A stretch of DNA of 64,000 nucleotides, from contig JAEUUU010000030.1 of NCBI GenBank assembly GCA_016787345.1, forward strand, positions 1-64,000, in the 5' to 3' direction. Position numbers and translations under genes: made by a program. Below, piece by piece: positions 18,395 to 27,268 of the stretch. Positions within the stretch are counted from its first letter, which is position 1. Each line of letters opens with the position of its first letter. The notes under the pieces were generated by a model. That model saw only the letters and a program-made list of their open reading frames with translations. It did not search any database and was not told the DNA's origin. Origin of the DNA: Saprospiraceae bacterium (GTDB lineage Bacteria; Bacteroidota; Bacteroidia; Chitinophagales; Saprospiraceae).

Positions 18395-19294
18395 ATGCGC
18401 TTGTCCTTTATTTTTTTCCTGACCTTATCCCTGCTTCAATTCCACGTTTCCGCCCAGTCAAAACCTCCCCGGCGATCCATTCTTCCCGAATCGATACGCG
18501 AGGTTTCAGGTATGACCTTGTGCCCAAACGGTGATCTGTGGCTGCTCAACGACAGCCGCAATCCGCCGGAATTGTTTCGCTTCGACCCAATCAACGGAAA
18601 TCTGCTCGAAACGCGCCGCCTGCCGCTGAACAATCGCGACTGGGAAGACCTGACCCACGATCCACAGGGCCGCCTTTATATCGGCGATTTCGGCAACAAC
18701 CGCAACGGCCGTCGCAATCTGCGCATTTACCGTTACGATCCGGTCAGCAGCAAAATCGACTCTTTGCTGTTCCGGTATCCTGACCAGCAGGTATTTCCCC
18801 CCGCCGCTGAAAAAGACTGGAATTTTAATTGTGAAGCCATGGTGTGGTACCGCGACAGCCTCCACATTTTTTCCAAAAACAGTTTTAAAGGAAACTTTAT
18901 CTGCAAACAATACGTGCTCCCCGCCCGACTGTTTGACCAGGCGGATCAAAGCAATGAAACCGTCGCCGAACTGCGCGACAGTATTGTCATCAGCGACCGG
19001 GTGGTTACCGGCGCCGCGATGAGCCCAGATGGCCAAACGTTGATATTCACCTCCTATATCGTTCGGAAAAAATGGGGCTTTATACCGCATACCAAAGCAG
19101 ATCTGATTTCTTTCAGCAATTTTCGGGGGAGCAATTTTTTTACCGGGAAAAAACAGCGGAAGAAACTGCCCAAATGTATGATTGCCAGGCAGTTCGAGTC
19201 GGTTACGTACTGGAAAGGCTCTGCCTGGCTGGTTGCCAATGAACGGCGCGCCCACCAAAAACCCGCTGTCTGGAAAGTGAAACACAGGCCTTAA
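18395..19294 (+). CDS. Secreted predicted beta-propeller protein
   Basis: A 299-residue protein with a signal peptide (1-20, ending VSAQ). The body has repeating strand patterns typical of a beta-propeller: GDLWLLNDSRNPPELFRFDP, then GRLYIGDFGNNRNGRRNLRI, then MSPDGQTLIFTSY. The pattern SGM, then W(L/R)ND, then WED resembles SdiA-regulated or esterase-like phytase-type propellers. No catalytic set is evident and there is no T9SS signal. Its stop overlaps the stop of the convergent flippase gene by 3 bp. The function is not known. Confidence 0.75.
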   Translation: MRLSFIFFLTLSLLQFHVSAQSKPPRRSILPESIREVSGMTLCPNGDLWLLNDSRNPPELFRFDPINGNLLETRRLPLNNRDWEDLTHDPQGRLYIGDFGNNRNGRRNLRIYRYDPVSSKIDSLLFRYPDQQVFPPAAEKDWNFNCEAMVWYRDSLHIFSKNSFKGNFICKQYVLPARLFDQADQSNETVAELRDSIVISDRVVTGAAMSPDGQTLIFTSYIVRKKWGFIPHTKADLISFSNFRGSNFFTGKKQRKKLPKCMIARQFESVTYWKGSAWLVANERRAHQKPAVWKVKHRP

Positions 19295-20727
19295 TTCATT
19301 CGCTTGACATTTTTTAACGGGCCCCTCCACAATGCCCAGGACAGGCCGGCTGCCCATATCAGTGTTTTGACAAAAAGCCCCTGCCAAAAATCCGTCAACC
19401 ATTCGCCTGCAATATACACGGCCAGGGAAAGGGGCGACAGCCAAATCAGGTATCGCCAAGCGTGTTGCAACAAACCACCGAAGGAAACCCCGCAGCGCTG
19501 AGCCAGCCATGCCAACAGGGGAATTTCAAGCAACAGTTTCGCCCCCACCCTGCTCCATGCCGCCGTTTCAGGTGCGGGATCGATCGAGAGACACACGGCC
19601 AGTACGGCATTGGCAGCCGCGGCCCAGAGCAGTAACCAGAGCAGCGCCCATTGCGGTTTGCCGATTCCTCGTGTCAGTTGGGGGAAACCTGCCGCCAGGG
19701 TTCTGATGAGTCCTGCCGCGCCAAAGGCTTGCAAGAGCGGCACGGCGGGCTGCCAGGCTGTGCCGTACAACAACAGGACTAACTCCTCTGCAAAAAGGGC
19801 CATCGTCAGATACGCCGGATAAAGTATCAATACGACGTTACGGGTTGTTTTTTGAAAAATCTGTTCCCGGAGGTCCAGATCGTCGCCCGCCTTCGCAAAT
19901 AGCGGAAAGGAAACGCGGGTAACCACGTATCCGATTCTTGCTGTCGGAATTGTACCGATGGTAAATGCCAGGTTGTAAAAGCCCAGCGCGGCCGCCCCCA
20001 GCCATTTACCGACGATGAGTTTGTCCAGCCAGTTGGCCAGAAAATCGGCCCAGCGCGCCGAAAGGTCAAACAGGCCGAAGCGCAGCAAGGGGCGCAGTTC
20101 TTTCCACGAACAGGATTCCATCCAACGAAAAGAAAAAACATCGCGGGCGACCCACCAGCAACCTAAAGCGGCCAGCGCGCTCCTCGCGACAAAGCCCCAG
20201 GCCATCGCCCAGGGGCCCCAGCCCTTCCAGGCCAAAAATGCGACCAGCAGGAAGCCGGCTCCGCCCGATCCGACCTGAATTTTTGCCGCATCGTCGAAGC
20301 GCAAGTCGCGCGACAAAAGTGCGCCGTATTGCGCGCCAAACGGTGTAAAAAGCAAGGCCAGTCCCATCGAAGGCAGCAACCCTGCCAATACAGGCCGTTC
20401 GTACCAGTCAGCAATACTGCTGCCCATTAAAAACAAACCGGCTATCGCTGCCAGACAAATGCCGAAATTGATCCGAAACAACGCGCCAAACTGCCTGGAA
20501 TTCAAGGCTCTGGATGATACTACTGCCTGGCTCAACCCGGCCTCGGCCATGGGCGTCAGTACGCCGATGCAGGTCGCGGCAAGCGCATAATCGCCGGCGT
20601 CTTCGGGGCCTGCCAGCCGGGCAAATACCAGCATTTGCAAAAACTGGAACAAAGTACCGCCTACCGAACCAATCATCGACCAGCGCACCCCTTGTTTGAA
20701 TTGTCGTTCCAGATTGGGCATTGCCAT
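19291..20727 (-). CDS. Polysaccharide flippase (Wzx/MOP family)
   Basis: A 478-residue integral membrane protein with about 12 to 14 helices, starting with the amphipathic segment typical of the family (LERQFKQGVRWSMIGSVGG, then FLQMLVFARLAGPEDAGDYA). This is the MOP/PST polysaccharide-transporter fold that flips lipid-linked sugar units across the inner membrane. The strand-boundary motifs GFYNLAFTIGTIP and ARIGYVVTRVSFPLFA are characteristic. No glycosyltransferase cluster surrounds it, so the pathway cannot be named. ATG 20727 is used; ATG 20721 is equally possible. It is divergent from fdhD and convergent with the 18395 gene. Confidence 0.85.
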   Translation of the reverse strand: MAMPNLERQFKQGVRWSMIGSVGGTLFQFLQMLVFARLAGPEDAGDYALAATCIGVLTPMAEAGLSQAVVSSRALNSRQFGALFRINFGICLAAIAGLFLMGSSIADWYERPVLAGLLPSMGLALLFTPFGAQYGALLSRDLRFDDAAKIQVGSGGAGFLLVAFLAWKGWGPWAMAWGFVARSALAALGCWWVARDVFSFRWMESCSWKELRPLLRFGLFDLSARWADFLANWLDKLIVGKWLGAAALGFYNLAFTIGTIPTARIGYVVTRVSFPLFAKAGDDLDLREQIFQKTTRNVVLILYPAYLTMALFAEELVLLLYGTAWQPAVPLLQAFGAAGLIRTLAAGFPQLTRGIGKPQWALLWLLLWAAAANAVLAVCLSIDPAPETAAWSRVGAKLLLEIPLLAWLAQRCGVSFGGLLQHAWRYLIWLSPLSLAVYIAGEWLTDFWQGLFVKTLIWAAGLSWALWRGPLKNVKRMN

Positions 20728-20749
20728 ACAAAGACAGTTGAGATTGACC

Positions 20750-20780
20750 TTGGTACTCTTACGCGGTCGGTGCAATTTTG
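20750..20780 (+). promoter_or_regulatory. Probable promoter of fdhD
   Basis: TTG at 20750-20752 and CAATTTTG at 20773-20780 are 20 nt apart. The -7 element has one mismatch to TAnnTTTG. The leader would be about 15 nt. Confidence 0.5.
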
Positions 20781-20801
20781 GGCCAAAGAAAAACACAGCG
20801 C

Positions 20802-21620
20802 ATGAAAACCCAACGCTTGTCGATGCAAACCGTCACCCCTGCCGGCGCCCAGATGCGGGAAGACCTGCTCGCGCTGGAAGATCCGCTGGAAATACGTATC
20901 GCTTATGGCTTCGGCAACATGCGCCGACGCCTGTCGCTGGCCGTTACCATGCGCACGCCTGGCGACGACGAAGAACTTGCCATGGGTTTTTTATTTACCG
21001 AAGGTATTATTGCCCAGCCTTCGCAAATACTGAATATCAAGCAATTGGATGAAAATACCCTGCTTGCAGAACTCACCCCCGATCTTGCCGTCGATGCCGA
21101 ACGACTGACCCGGCATTTGTTCACTTCTTCGAGTTGTGGCGTGTGCGGCAAAGCTTCGCTCGACGCTGTGCATACTGTTACCTGCCACTACCCCACTCCG
21201 GGTTATCCTCAAATTGAACCCGACACACTCTACCGTCTGCCCGGCTTGCTGCGCGAAGCACAGGCAACTTTTGAATTGACCGGCGGATTGCATGCAGCGG
21301 GGTTGTTCCGGCCCGACGGCAGTTTGCTACTGCTTCGAGAAGACATCGGACGGCACAATGCGGTCGACAAGGTGATCGGAGCCGCTTTTCGGAAAGGTAT
21401 TTTGCCCCCGTTCAAGGATTTATTGCTGTTGGTAAGCGGCAGGGCGGGATTTGAACTGGTTCAGAAAGCCACCATGGCAGGTATTCCCCTGCTGGCGGCT
21501 GTTGGCGCCCCTTCGGGTTTGTCGGTTGAACTGGCCGCTTCGGGCGGCCTGACCCTGATCGGTTTTCTGCGCGGGGAGCGATTTAATGTGTACACTTGTC
21601 CCGAACGAATTCTGTTGTAA
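20802..21620 (+). CDS. fdhD: Formate dehydrogenase accessory sulfurtransferase FdhD
   Basis: A 272-residue cytoplasmic protein that moves sulfur from a cysteine desulfurase to the molybdenum cofactor of formate dehydrogenases. The functional CxxC is C112-G-V-C115, in SSSCGVCGKASLD. LREDIGRHNAVDKVIG and LLLVSGRAGFELVQKA are the conserved cofactor-contacting segments. ATG 20802 fits family length; the codons from 20778 overlap the promoter. No formate dehydrogenase or molybdopterin gene is present within this window, so its client enzyme is elsewhere. Confidence 0.95.
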   Translation: MKTQRLSMQTVTPAGAQMREDLLALEDPLEIRIAYGFGNMRRRLSLAVTMRTPGDDEELAMGFLFTEGIIAQPSQILNIKQLDENTLLAELTPDLAVDAERLTRHLFTSSSCGVCGKASLDAVHTVTCHYPTPGYPQIEPDTLYRLPGLLREAQATFELTGGLHAAGLFRPDGSLLLLREDIGRHNAVDKVIGAAFRKGILPPFKDLLLLVSGRAGFELVQKATMAGIPLLAAVGAPSGLSVELAASGGLTLIGFLRGERFNVYTCPERILL

Positions 21621-21653
21621 ATGAAAACGACGGGCTATTTGGGCGTATTTTCC

Positions 21654-21661
21654 TACTTTCG
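21654..21661 (+). promoter_or_regulatory. -7-like element for smc
   Basis: TACTTTCG, one base off TAnnTTTG, 28 nt upstream of the smc ATG. It is followed by CCCG, as in several other leaders in the window. No clear -33 element was seen, and readthrough from fdhD is also possible. Confidence 0.4.
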
Positions 21662-21689
21662 CCCGTTTTCCGCTGAAAAATAGAGGAGT

Positions 21690-24600
21690 ATGCGACTTAA
21701 AACCTTGGAACTCAAAGGCTTCAAAAGCTTTGCCAACGAAACGGTGCTGCATTTCAACGACGACGTCACGGGCGTCGTGGGCCCCAATGGCTCGGGCAAA
21801 AGCAATGTGGTCGACGCCGTCCGCTGGGTTCTGGGCGAACAAAAAACCGGGCAGTTGCGCCTCGATAAAATGGCCTCGGTGATTTTCAACGGCACCAAAA
21901 AACGCAAAGAGGCCCAGATGGCCCAGGTGTCGCTGACTTTTGAAAACACCAAAAACGTTCTGCCCGTCGACTATCAGACCGTCACAATCAGCCGCATCCT
22001 GTACCGCTCCGGCGAAAGCGAGTACCGCCTGAATGGCGTGAGCTGCCGTCTGAAAGACATCACTTCTCTTTTTCTCGACACGGGTATCGGCGCCGACTCA
22101 TACGCCATCATCGCCCTGAACATGGTGGAAGACCTGCTGAGCGACCGCGAACAGGCGCGCAGAAAAATGTTCGAACAGGCTGCCGGCGTCTCCAAATACA
22201 AGGCCCGAAAACACGAAACCCAGCAAAAACTGGAGGCGACCACCGCCGACCTCGACCGTATCGAAGACCTGCTTTTTGAAATTGAAGACCAACTGAAAAA
22301 GCTGGAAAAGCAGGCGCAGCGCACCCAGCGCTTTTACGAACTCAAAGACGAGTACAAACGTTTGTCTGTCGAACTGGCCGTTCACAACCTCGCCCGGCAT
22401 AAAAAAACCTACAAGGAACTTGAAAACCAGATCGCCAGGGAAGAAAACAACTACCGCGAAGTAGAAGTAAAAGCCCGCGAAATGGACGCGGCGATCGAGG
22501 AAAAACGCAAACACCACACCGACAAGGAAACTTCGCTGAGCGAACAACAACAGGAGGTCAACCGGCTGACCGGCCGCATACGGGGCAAGGAGAATGAAAA
22601 AAACATGCTGGCGCAAAAACTGACTTTTGTACAGCAGGATATCCGCCGCATCGACGATCAGCTGGCCAAAGCCGCCGATCAGATTCGGCAGTTACAAAGC
22701 GAAATCGAAGGCTACCAGACCGACCTGAACTACGAGAAAAGCCTGGAAGCCGAACTCGATGCCGCACTGGAAAAAGCCAAACAAAAACTCGAACAGGTGC
22801 GCAGCGACCACAATTTGCTGAAAGGCAACCTCGATGAGTTCGTACAGGCCCAGCAAGCCATCGAACGCACGATTGTCGAACTGGAAAAACAAAAAGCCGT
22901 GCAGGCCAACCAGATCGATAACCTGCGCCGCGATCAGGAGAGAACCCTGGCTGATGTGGCGGCAAGAAGGGAGGATATGCAGGCCATCGACCTGAAAATC
23001 AAAGAGGTATCCAAAGCGGAATCTGGACAGTCCGCCAAAATCTACGAACTGGAAAGTGCCGAGGAAAAGCGTCGCAACGCCATCGCGGAGACAGAAAAAA
23101 ACACCGATGATCTCACCCGAAAAATTGCCGACTGCCACCGCCAGCTCGACGCCAAACGCAACGAGTTCAAATTGACCAAAAGTATGGTCGAAAGCCTGGA
23201 AGGCTTCCCGGAAAGCATTAAGTTTTTGAGTCAGCAAAAGGAATGGGCGCAAAATTGTCCCTTGCTCAGCGACCTGTTGTACGTACGGGAAGAATACAGG
23301 GTGGTGATCGAAAACTACCTCGACCAGTACCTGAGCTATTACGTGGTGCCCGACGCCGCTACGGCCGTGGAAGCCATCCATTTACTGGGCCGAAGCCAAA
23401 AAGGCCGCGCCAATTTTTTCCTGCTGGATGCTTTCCAGATGGTCGCCAACGACCTTCTCTTTGCCCCCGAAGGTATCCGCGCAACCGATTTGGTGGAAGT
23501 GGAACCCCGTTACAGGCCCCTGCTCGAATATTTGCTTCAAAACGTCTTCATCACCCACGACGACAACGCCGCCGCGCGAGCCGACCTGCTCAAGGATTTT
23601 CCCGATGCGGTCATCTTGTCACAATCCGGCACTTTTGCCCGTAAAAAATTCACCTTGTCCGGCGGCTCGGTCGGCTTGTTTGAAGGCAAAAAAATCGGCC
23701 GGAAGAAAAACCTGGAAATACTCGAGGCCGACATTAAAAAACTGGAAAAAAGCGAGGCCGAAATGAACAACCGCCTCGCCACGCTCCGAACGCACCTTCA
23801 ATCGCTCAAAAACGCCGACCAAAGCGCAATGCTGCAGCGCGAACGCGAAGCGCTCAACAGGCTGCAACAGGAAAGCGCGGGATTGCGCGCGCGCCACGAA
23901 AACATCGCGGCATTTGTGCAAAATTTTGATGCCAAAGCGGGCGAAAGCGGCCAGTTGATCGAACAACTCGTGGCATCCAATGCTGCCATCGAGAAAGAAC
24001 TGGGCGTCAAACAAAAAGAAGCCAGCGCCGTAAAAGAACGACTGGCCAACGCCGACGGCAGTTTTCGGGATGTTGCCGAACAACTCAGTCAGGCCAGCGC
24101 AGCCTACAACCAGCAGCATATCGAGTTTATCCGGCAGCAAAACAAGGTCAGTACCTTTCAGCAGGAACTCAGCTTCCGGGAAAAACGCCTCTCCGAATTG
24201 CGCACCCAGGTGACGCAGAACGATACCACCAAAACCAAAAATCAGGAAGAAATCGATTTTGTCAGCAGCGAAATCGCCCGCCTGGAAGAAGAACTCACGA
24301 CGGCTTATTCAGAGAAAAAAAGCAAGGAAGCCGAACTCTCCGAAGTGGAACAAACCTACTTCAAGGCCAGGAACGAGATCCACGAACTGGAGAACCTTAC
24401 CCGGGAGAATTTCAGGAAACAACAGGAGTTGCAAATCCTGGTAAACCGCCTGAAAGAACGTTTCAACGACGTGAAATTCGAAATCACGGCCATCGGCGAA
24501 CGCCTGCGCGCCGAGTTCGGCATGGGCGTCAATGACGTCATCAACGACGAACCCAACCCGGCATTCGACCGCGACACCCTGGAAAAAGACGTGAACAACC

Positions 24601-25253
24601 TCAAACGACGGCTGGATACCTACGGAGAGATCAATCCGCTCGCCATCGAGGCTTACAACGAAATCAAAGAGCGCCACGACAGTATCGCGGGACAGCGCGA
24701 CGATATTTTGCGGGCAAAAGACAATCTCCTGCAAACCATGAAGGAGATCGAAGAAACGGCTACCAAACGTTTTCTGGAGTCGTTCGAACAAGTGCGCGAA
24801 AACTTCATTCGGGTGTTCCGCACCCTGTTTACCGAGGAAGATACAGCCGATCTGCTGCTGACACGCCCCGATGACCCGCTTGAATCCGACATCAACATCA
24901 TCGCCAAACCCAAAGGAAAACGCCCGCAAACCATTGCACAACTATCCGGCGGTGAAAAAACCCTCACCGCCACCGCCCTGCTGTTTGCCCTTTATCTGCT
25001 CAAACCCGCGCCATTCTGTATTTTTGACGAGGTGGACGCTCCGCTCGACGATGCCAACATTGAAAAATTCAACCGCATCATTCGCGAGTTCTCCAAGGAT
25101 TCCCAGTTTATCGTCGTCACGCACAACAAGGCGACTATGGCGGCTGTCGACACCATTTACGGCGTCTACATGCCCGAACAGGGCGTTTCAGCAGTGACCC
25201 CCGTCGATTTTCGCAAACTGGGCCACGAAGCGCTGGTTTTTGAAGCGGGCTAG
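21690..25253 (+). CDS. smc: Chromosome segregation ATPase SMC
   Basis: A 1187-residue SMC protein that forms a DNA-organising ring with ScpA and ScpB. The ATP-binding head is split. Walker A GPNGSGKS is at residues 31-38. The ABC signature LSGGEKTLTATALLFAL lies near 1085-1101, and Walker B with D-loop (FCIFDEVDAPLDD) near 1110. Two long coiled coils (about 170-500 and 680-1010) flank a hinge of about 510-670 (SLEGFPESIKFLSQ at its start and a GRANFFLLD core). Length is typical. It begins 69 bp after fdhD. scpA and scpB are not in the window. Confidence 0.97.
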   Translation: MRLKTLELKGFKSFANETVLHFNDDVTGVVGPNGSGKSNVVDAVRWVLGEQKTGQLRLDKMASVIFNGTKKRKEAQMAQVSLTFENTKNVLPVDYQTVTISRILYRSGESEYRLNGVSCRLKDITSLFLDTGIGADSYAIIALNMVEDLLSDREQARRKMFEQAAGVSKYKARKHETQQKLEATTADLDRIEDLLFEIEDQLKKLEKQAQRTQRFYELKDEYKRLSVELAVHNLARHKKTYKELENQIAREENNYREVEVKAREMDAAIEEKRKHHTDKETSLSEQQQEVNRLTGRIRGKENEKNMLAQKLTFVQQDIRRIDDQLAKAADQIRQLQSEIEGYQTDLNYEKSLEAELDAALEKAKQKLEQVRSDHNLLKGNLDEFVQAQQAIERTIVELEKQKAVQANQIDNLRRDQERTLADVAARREDMQAIDLKIKEVSKAESGQSAKIYELESAEEKRRNAIAETEKNTDDLTRKIADCHRQLDAKRNEFKLTKSMVESLEGFPESIKFLSQQKEWAQNCPLLSDLLYVREEYRVVIENYLDQYLSYYVVPDAATAVEAIHLLGRSQKGRANFFLLDAFQMVANDLLFAPEGIRATDLVEVEPRYRPLLEYLLQNVFITHDDNAAARADLLKDFPDAVILSQSGTFARKKFTLSGGSVGLFEGKKIGRKKNLEILEADIKKLEKSEAEMNNRLATLRTHLQSLKNADQSAMLQREREALNRLQQESAGLRARHENIAAFVQNFDAKAGESGQLIEQLVASNAAIEKELGVKQKEASAVKERLANADGSFRDVAEQLSQASAAYNQQHIEFIRQQNKVSTFQQELSFREKRLSELRTQVTQNDTTKTKNQEEIDFVSSEIARLEEELTTAYSEKKSKEAELSEVEQTYFKARNEIHELENLTRENFRKQQELQILVNRLKERFNDVKFEITAIGERLRAEFGMGVNDVINDEPNPAFDRDTLEKDVNNLKRRLDTYGEINPLAIEAYNEIKERHDSIAGQRDDILRAKDNLLQTMKEIEETATKRFLESFEQVRENFIRVFRTLFTEEDTADLLLTRPDDPLESDINIIAKPKGKRPQTIAQLSGGEKTLTATALLFALYLLKPAPFCIFDEVDAPLDDANIEKFNRIIREFSKDSQFIVVTHNKATMAAVDTIYGVYMPEQGVSAVTPVDFRKLGHEALVFEAG

Positions 25254-25287
25254 AAAAAAATGTCTCCCGAGTCATCACTCGGGAGAC
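25254..25287 (-). terminator. Intrinsic terminator of the His-rich lipoprotein gene
   Basis: A perfect 11-bp stem (25262-25272 with 25277-25287) and 4-nt loop. The T-tract is on the minus strand (seven A at 25254-25260 on the plus strand). It therefore serves the minus-strand transcript and abuts the smc stop codon with no gap. Confidence 0.85.
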
Positions 25288-25331
25288 GGCACTTATCACT
25301 TAAAGTACATGAAAGGAATTCCAGTTCTCAA

Positions 25332-25730
25332 TTAGTGGCCGCCGCCGTGACCGCCGTGGCCGCCGCCAGGTCCACCGTGACCGCCATGACCGCCACCGGT
25401 CGAGTCAGGGTGAGGATGGCCGCCACCCGTCCAGGAAGAGTCCGGGCCGTGGTGCGGGCCGCCGAACAGGGAGTCGTGCGGATGATGGGTGTGCAACGAG
25501 TCGTGCCAGAGGGAATCATGCGGGTGGTGAGGATGCCCCAGGGAGTCATTGTGCAGCGAATCGCAGGCATGGTGCAGCGAATCGCCGAAATGATGACCGT
25601 GGCGACCACCGCCGCGCTCACTGACATAGGACCCGTCACTGGCGTAGGCGTCCGTCAGCGCCTCTTTCTGACAAGAAGAATAAAAAGCAGCAAGCAACCC
25701 GACAAAAGCAAAAAGAAGGATGTTCTTCAT
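25332..25730 (-). CDS. Histidine-rich small lipoprotein
   Basis: A 132-residue predicted lipoprotein. The N terminus is a lipoprotein signal with a lipobox-like FYSSC (Cys20). The mature part has very low complexity: about two dozen His, six DSL units (DSLHHACDSLHNDSLG, then HPHDSLWHDSLH), and a Gly/His tail ending GGHGGHGGGH. Such sequence would bind Zn, Ni or Cu ions, so a metal-buffering or metal-sensing role is plausible but not shown. It lies 110 bp downstream of the sigma/anti-sigma pair in the same orientation, with its own TAATTTCG element at 25765-25758 and its own terminator. A reading frame on the opposite strand is an artefact of the repeated codons. Confidence 0.75.
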   Translation of the reverse strand: MKNILLFAFVGLLAAFYSSCQKEALTDAYASDGSYVSERGGGRHGHHFGDSLHHACDSLHNDSLGHPHHPHDSLWHDSLHTHHPHDSLFGGPHHGPDSSWTGGGHPHPDSTGGGHGGHGGPGGGHGGHGGGH

Positions 25731-25757
25731 AAAAGGAACCTGTAAATATTTTCCGGG

Positions 25758-25765
25758 CGAAATTA
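25758..25765 (-). promoter_or_regulatory. -7-like element for the His-rich lipoprotein gene
   Basis: On the minus strand this reads TAATTTCG followed by CCCGG, one base from TAnnTTTG, 28 nt upstream of the start. The string is shared with the leader of the 16397 receptor gene. Confidence 0.4.
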
Positions 25766-25840
25766 CCCGTTCAATATTTCAACACGGGAAAGGCGGCAGT
25801 CGGGTTGCTCGATGATCCAATTAATTTTGTGGTAGAATTG

Positions 25841-27268
25841 TTAAAATTGATATGAAGCCCCCAGTTTAAACGAAAGCATATCGAAGAGTGGGTCCTTGTT
25901 CGTAAAATTCTTGTCGTATTGAGCCGTCAAACCCAGCGACCAACGACCGAGCGCATAGTCCGCACCAGCGCCGAAACGGCAAATGTTCTGTTCCCAGTGG
26001 TTTTCGGTTTTGCGGATGAAGAATTTGTTGTCGAATGGATCGGGGTTTGGGTGACCGCCGCCATGCGGTTTCTTCTTGAACTCGTACTGCACAAAAGAGG
26101 CCGGCATCTGTGCCCAAACGTATCCGACTTGAACACTTGGCGTGATTCGTCCGCGTACGGGCAGCGTATAACGAACGCCCGCTGCAAACCGACGCTGCCG
26201 TTGCTCGCTTTGAAGCCTGACCAGATCATATTGGTGGTGTGAAACGGGGCCGCCCGGTGGATCGGGATTCATTTGTTCGGGCAAATGAAACCGATCCGGG
26301 TTATTGTCGGCATCGATTTCAAACTGGACAAAGTCGGCCGAAGCACCCAACCAGATTTGATTCCAGACTCGAATTTCGGCTGTCAGAGACTGGCCTTTGT
26401 GCCAGGAGACGCCGCTTTCAGCAGGTGTTGCGGTGCCCGCCACGGCCTGAATTCCTACCCGAACCCTCGATACGTCTTTGACCGGTTTGGTGAGGAGTCT
26501 TGCCGGCGGCGGATTTTCCTTTGCGGCTTCGATCGAAAGTTCGGGTAATACCGGAACGCTCGCTTTTCCATACGCCAGCGTTGTCGTTATCGGCCTCGAC
26601 AGGATAGAATCGGGTATGGGTAGTTTTTCCCATACAAACGATACCTCCGACATTTCTCCTTCCTGCGGGGCAGGTGTCGCGGGCCTTGCAGATTCAACCA
26701 TGGCCTGTTTTCCTACATTTTCGTCAATTTGGGCAGGCAAAGTGATTGTCGGCTGAACCGGCAAGGCATTACCAGCAGCAAATGGCGAGATGGGGGCAGG
26801 TTTGTAAAGCGAAACATTTTCTGACGGCACGGATCGGGAATCGCTCTTGCTGCTGGCGACCGAAGATTCCATACCCTGCAAAGGCATATCGTTTTGGCTG
26901 GACAGCAAATGCGTTTGCATATCGGGAATAGCGGCGATTTCCAGGGGAGAAATTTGTGTTGCTGGAGTTGCCGGCTCGTTAGTTTGTTGCGCCTTGATTT
27001 GGGTCAGCAGTTCGTTCAGCAACACATTCTGACGGCGAAGGGAATAGTTCTGCACACCCACCCAAATGGTTGCAGCCGCTGCTGCACATGCCGCTACTTT
27101 CCAGGCCAGCGTCGTCCAGCGACGGATGTTGGATACGGGCCGAGCGTCCTGAATACCCGAATCAAATGCTTCAAGGCGACGGGATAATTGTCGCCAGTTT
27201 TCATCGCGTCGGGAGAACGGGCGCTCCCCGTCGAGGCGATCGCGGAAGAATTGGTCGAAGTCTTTCAT
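25841..27268 (-). CDS. Anti-sigma-like inner-membrane protein fused to a beta-barrel
   Basis: A 475-residue protein of unusual layout. Residues 1-50 are a charged cytoplasmic segment (FFRDRLDGERPFSRRDENWR) like the sigma-binding end of small anti-sigma factors. One transmembrane helix follows (about 53-72; LAWKVAACAAAAATIWVGVQ). Residues about 75-270 are a Pro/Ser/Thr-rich periplasmic linker. The last 200 residues alternate short amphipathic strands and end LSFKLGASYQF with a terminal Phe, as in outer-membrane beta-barrels. Its start overlaps the sigma stop by ATGA, so the two are translationally coupled. I infer an anti-sigma factor whose C terminus reaches or inserts in the outer membrane; direct evidence for sigma binding is absent. 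Confidence 0.75.
   Translation of the reverse strand: MKDFDQFFRDRLDGERPFSRRDENWRQLSRRLEAFDSGIQDARPVSNIRRWTTLAWKVAACAAAAATIWVGVQNYSLRRQNVLLNELLTQIKAQQTNEPATPATQISPLEIAAIPDMQTHLLSSQNDMPLQGMESSVASSKSDSRSVPSENVSLYKPAPISPFAAGNALPVQPTITLPAQIDENVGKQAMVESARPATPAPQEGEMSEVSFVWEKLPIPDSILSRPITTTLAYGKASVPVLPELSIEAAKENPPPARLLTKPVKDVSRVRVGIQAVAGTATPAESGVSWHKGQSLTAEIRVWNQIWLGASADFVQFEIDADNNPDRFHLPEQMNPDPPGGPVSHHQYDLVRLQSEQRQRRFAAGVRYTLPVRGRITPSVQVGYVWAQMPASFVQYEFKKKPHGGGHPNPDPFDNKFFIRKTENHWEQNICRFGAGADYALGRWSLGLTAQYDKNFTNKDPLFDMLSFKLGASYQF

Noticed and set aside
25260..25745. A 161-codon plus-strand frame rich in Val, Arg and Met
   Set aside because: It is the complement of the repetitive His/Gly codons of the lipoprotein gene. 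The minus-strand frame has a lipoprotein signal and the terminator points its way.
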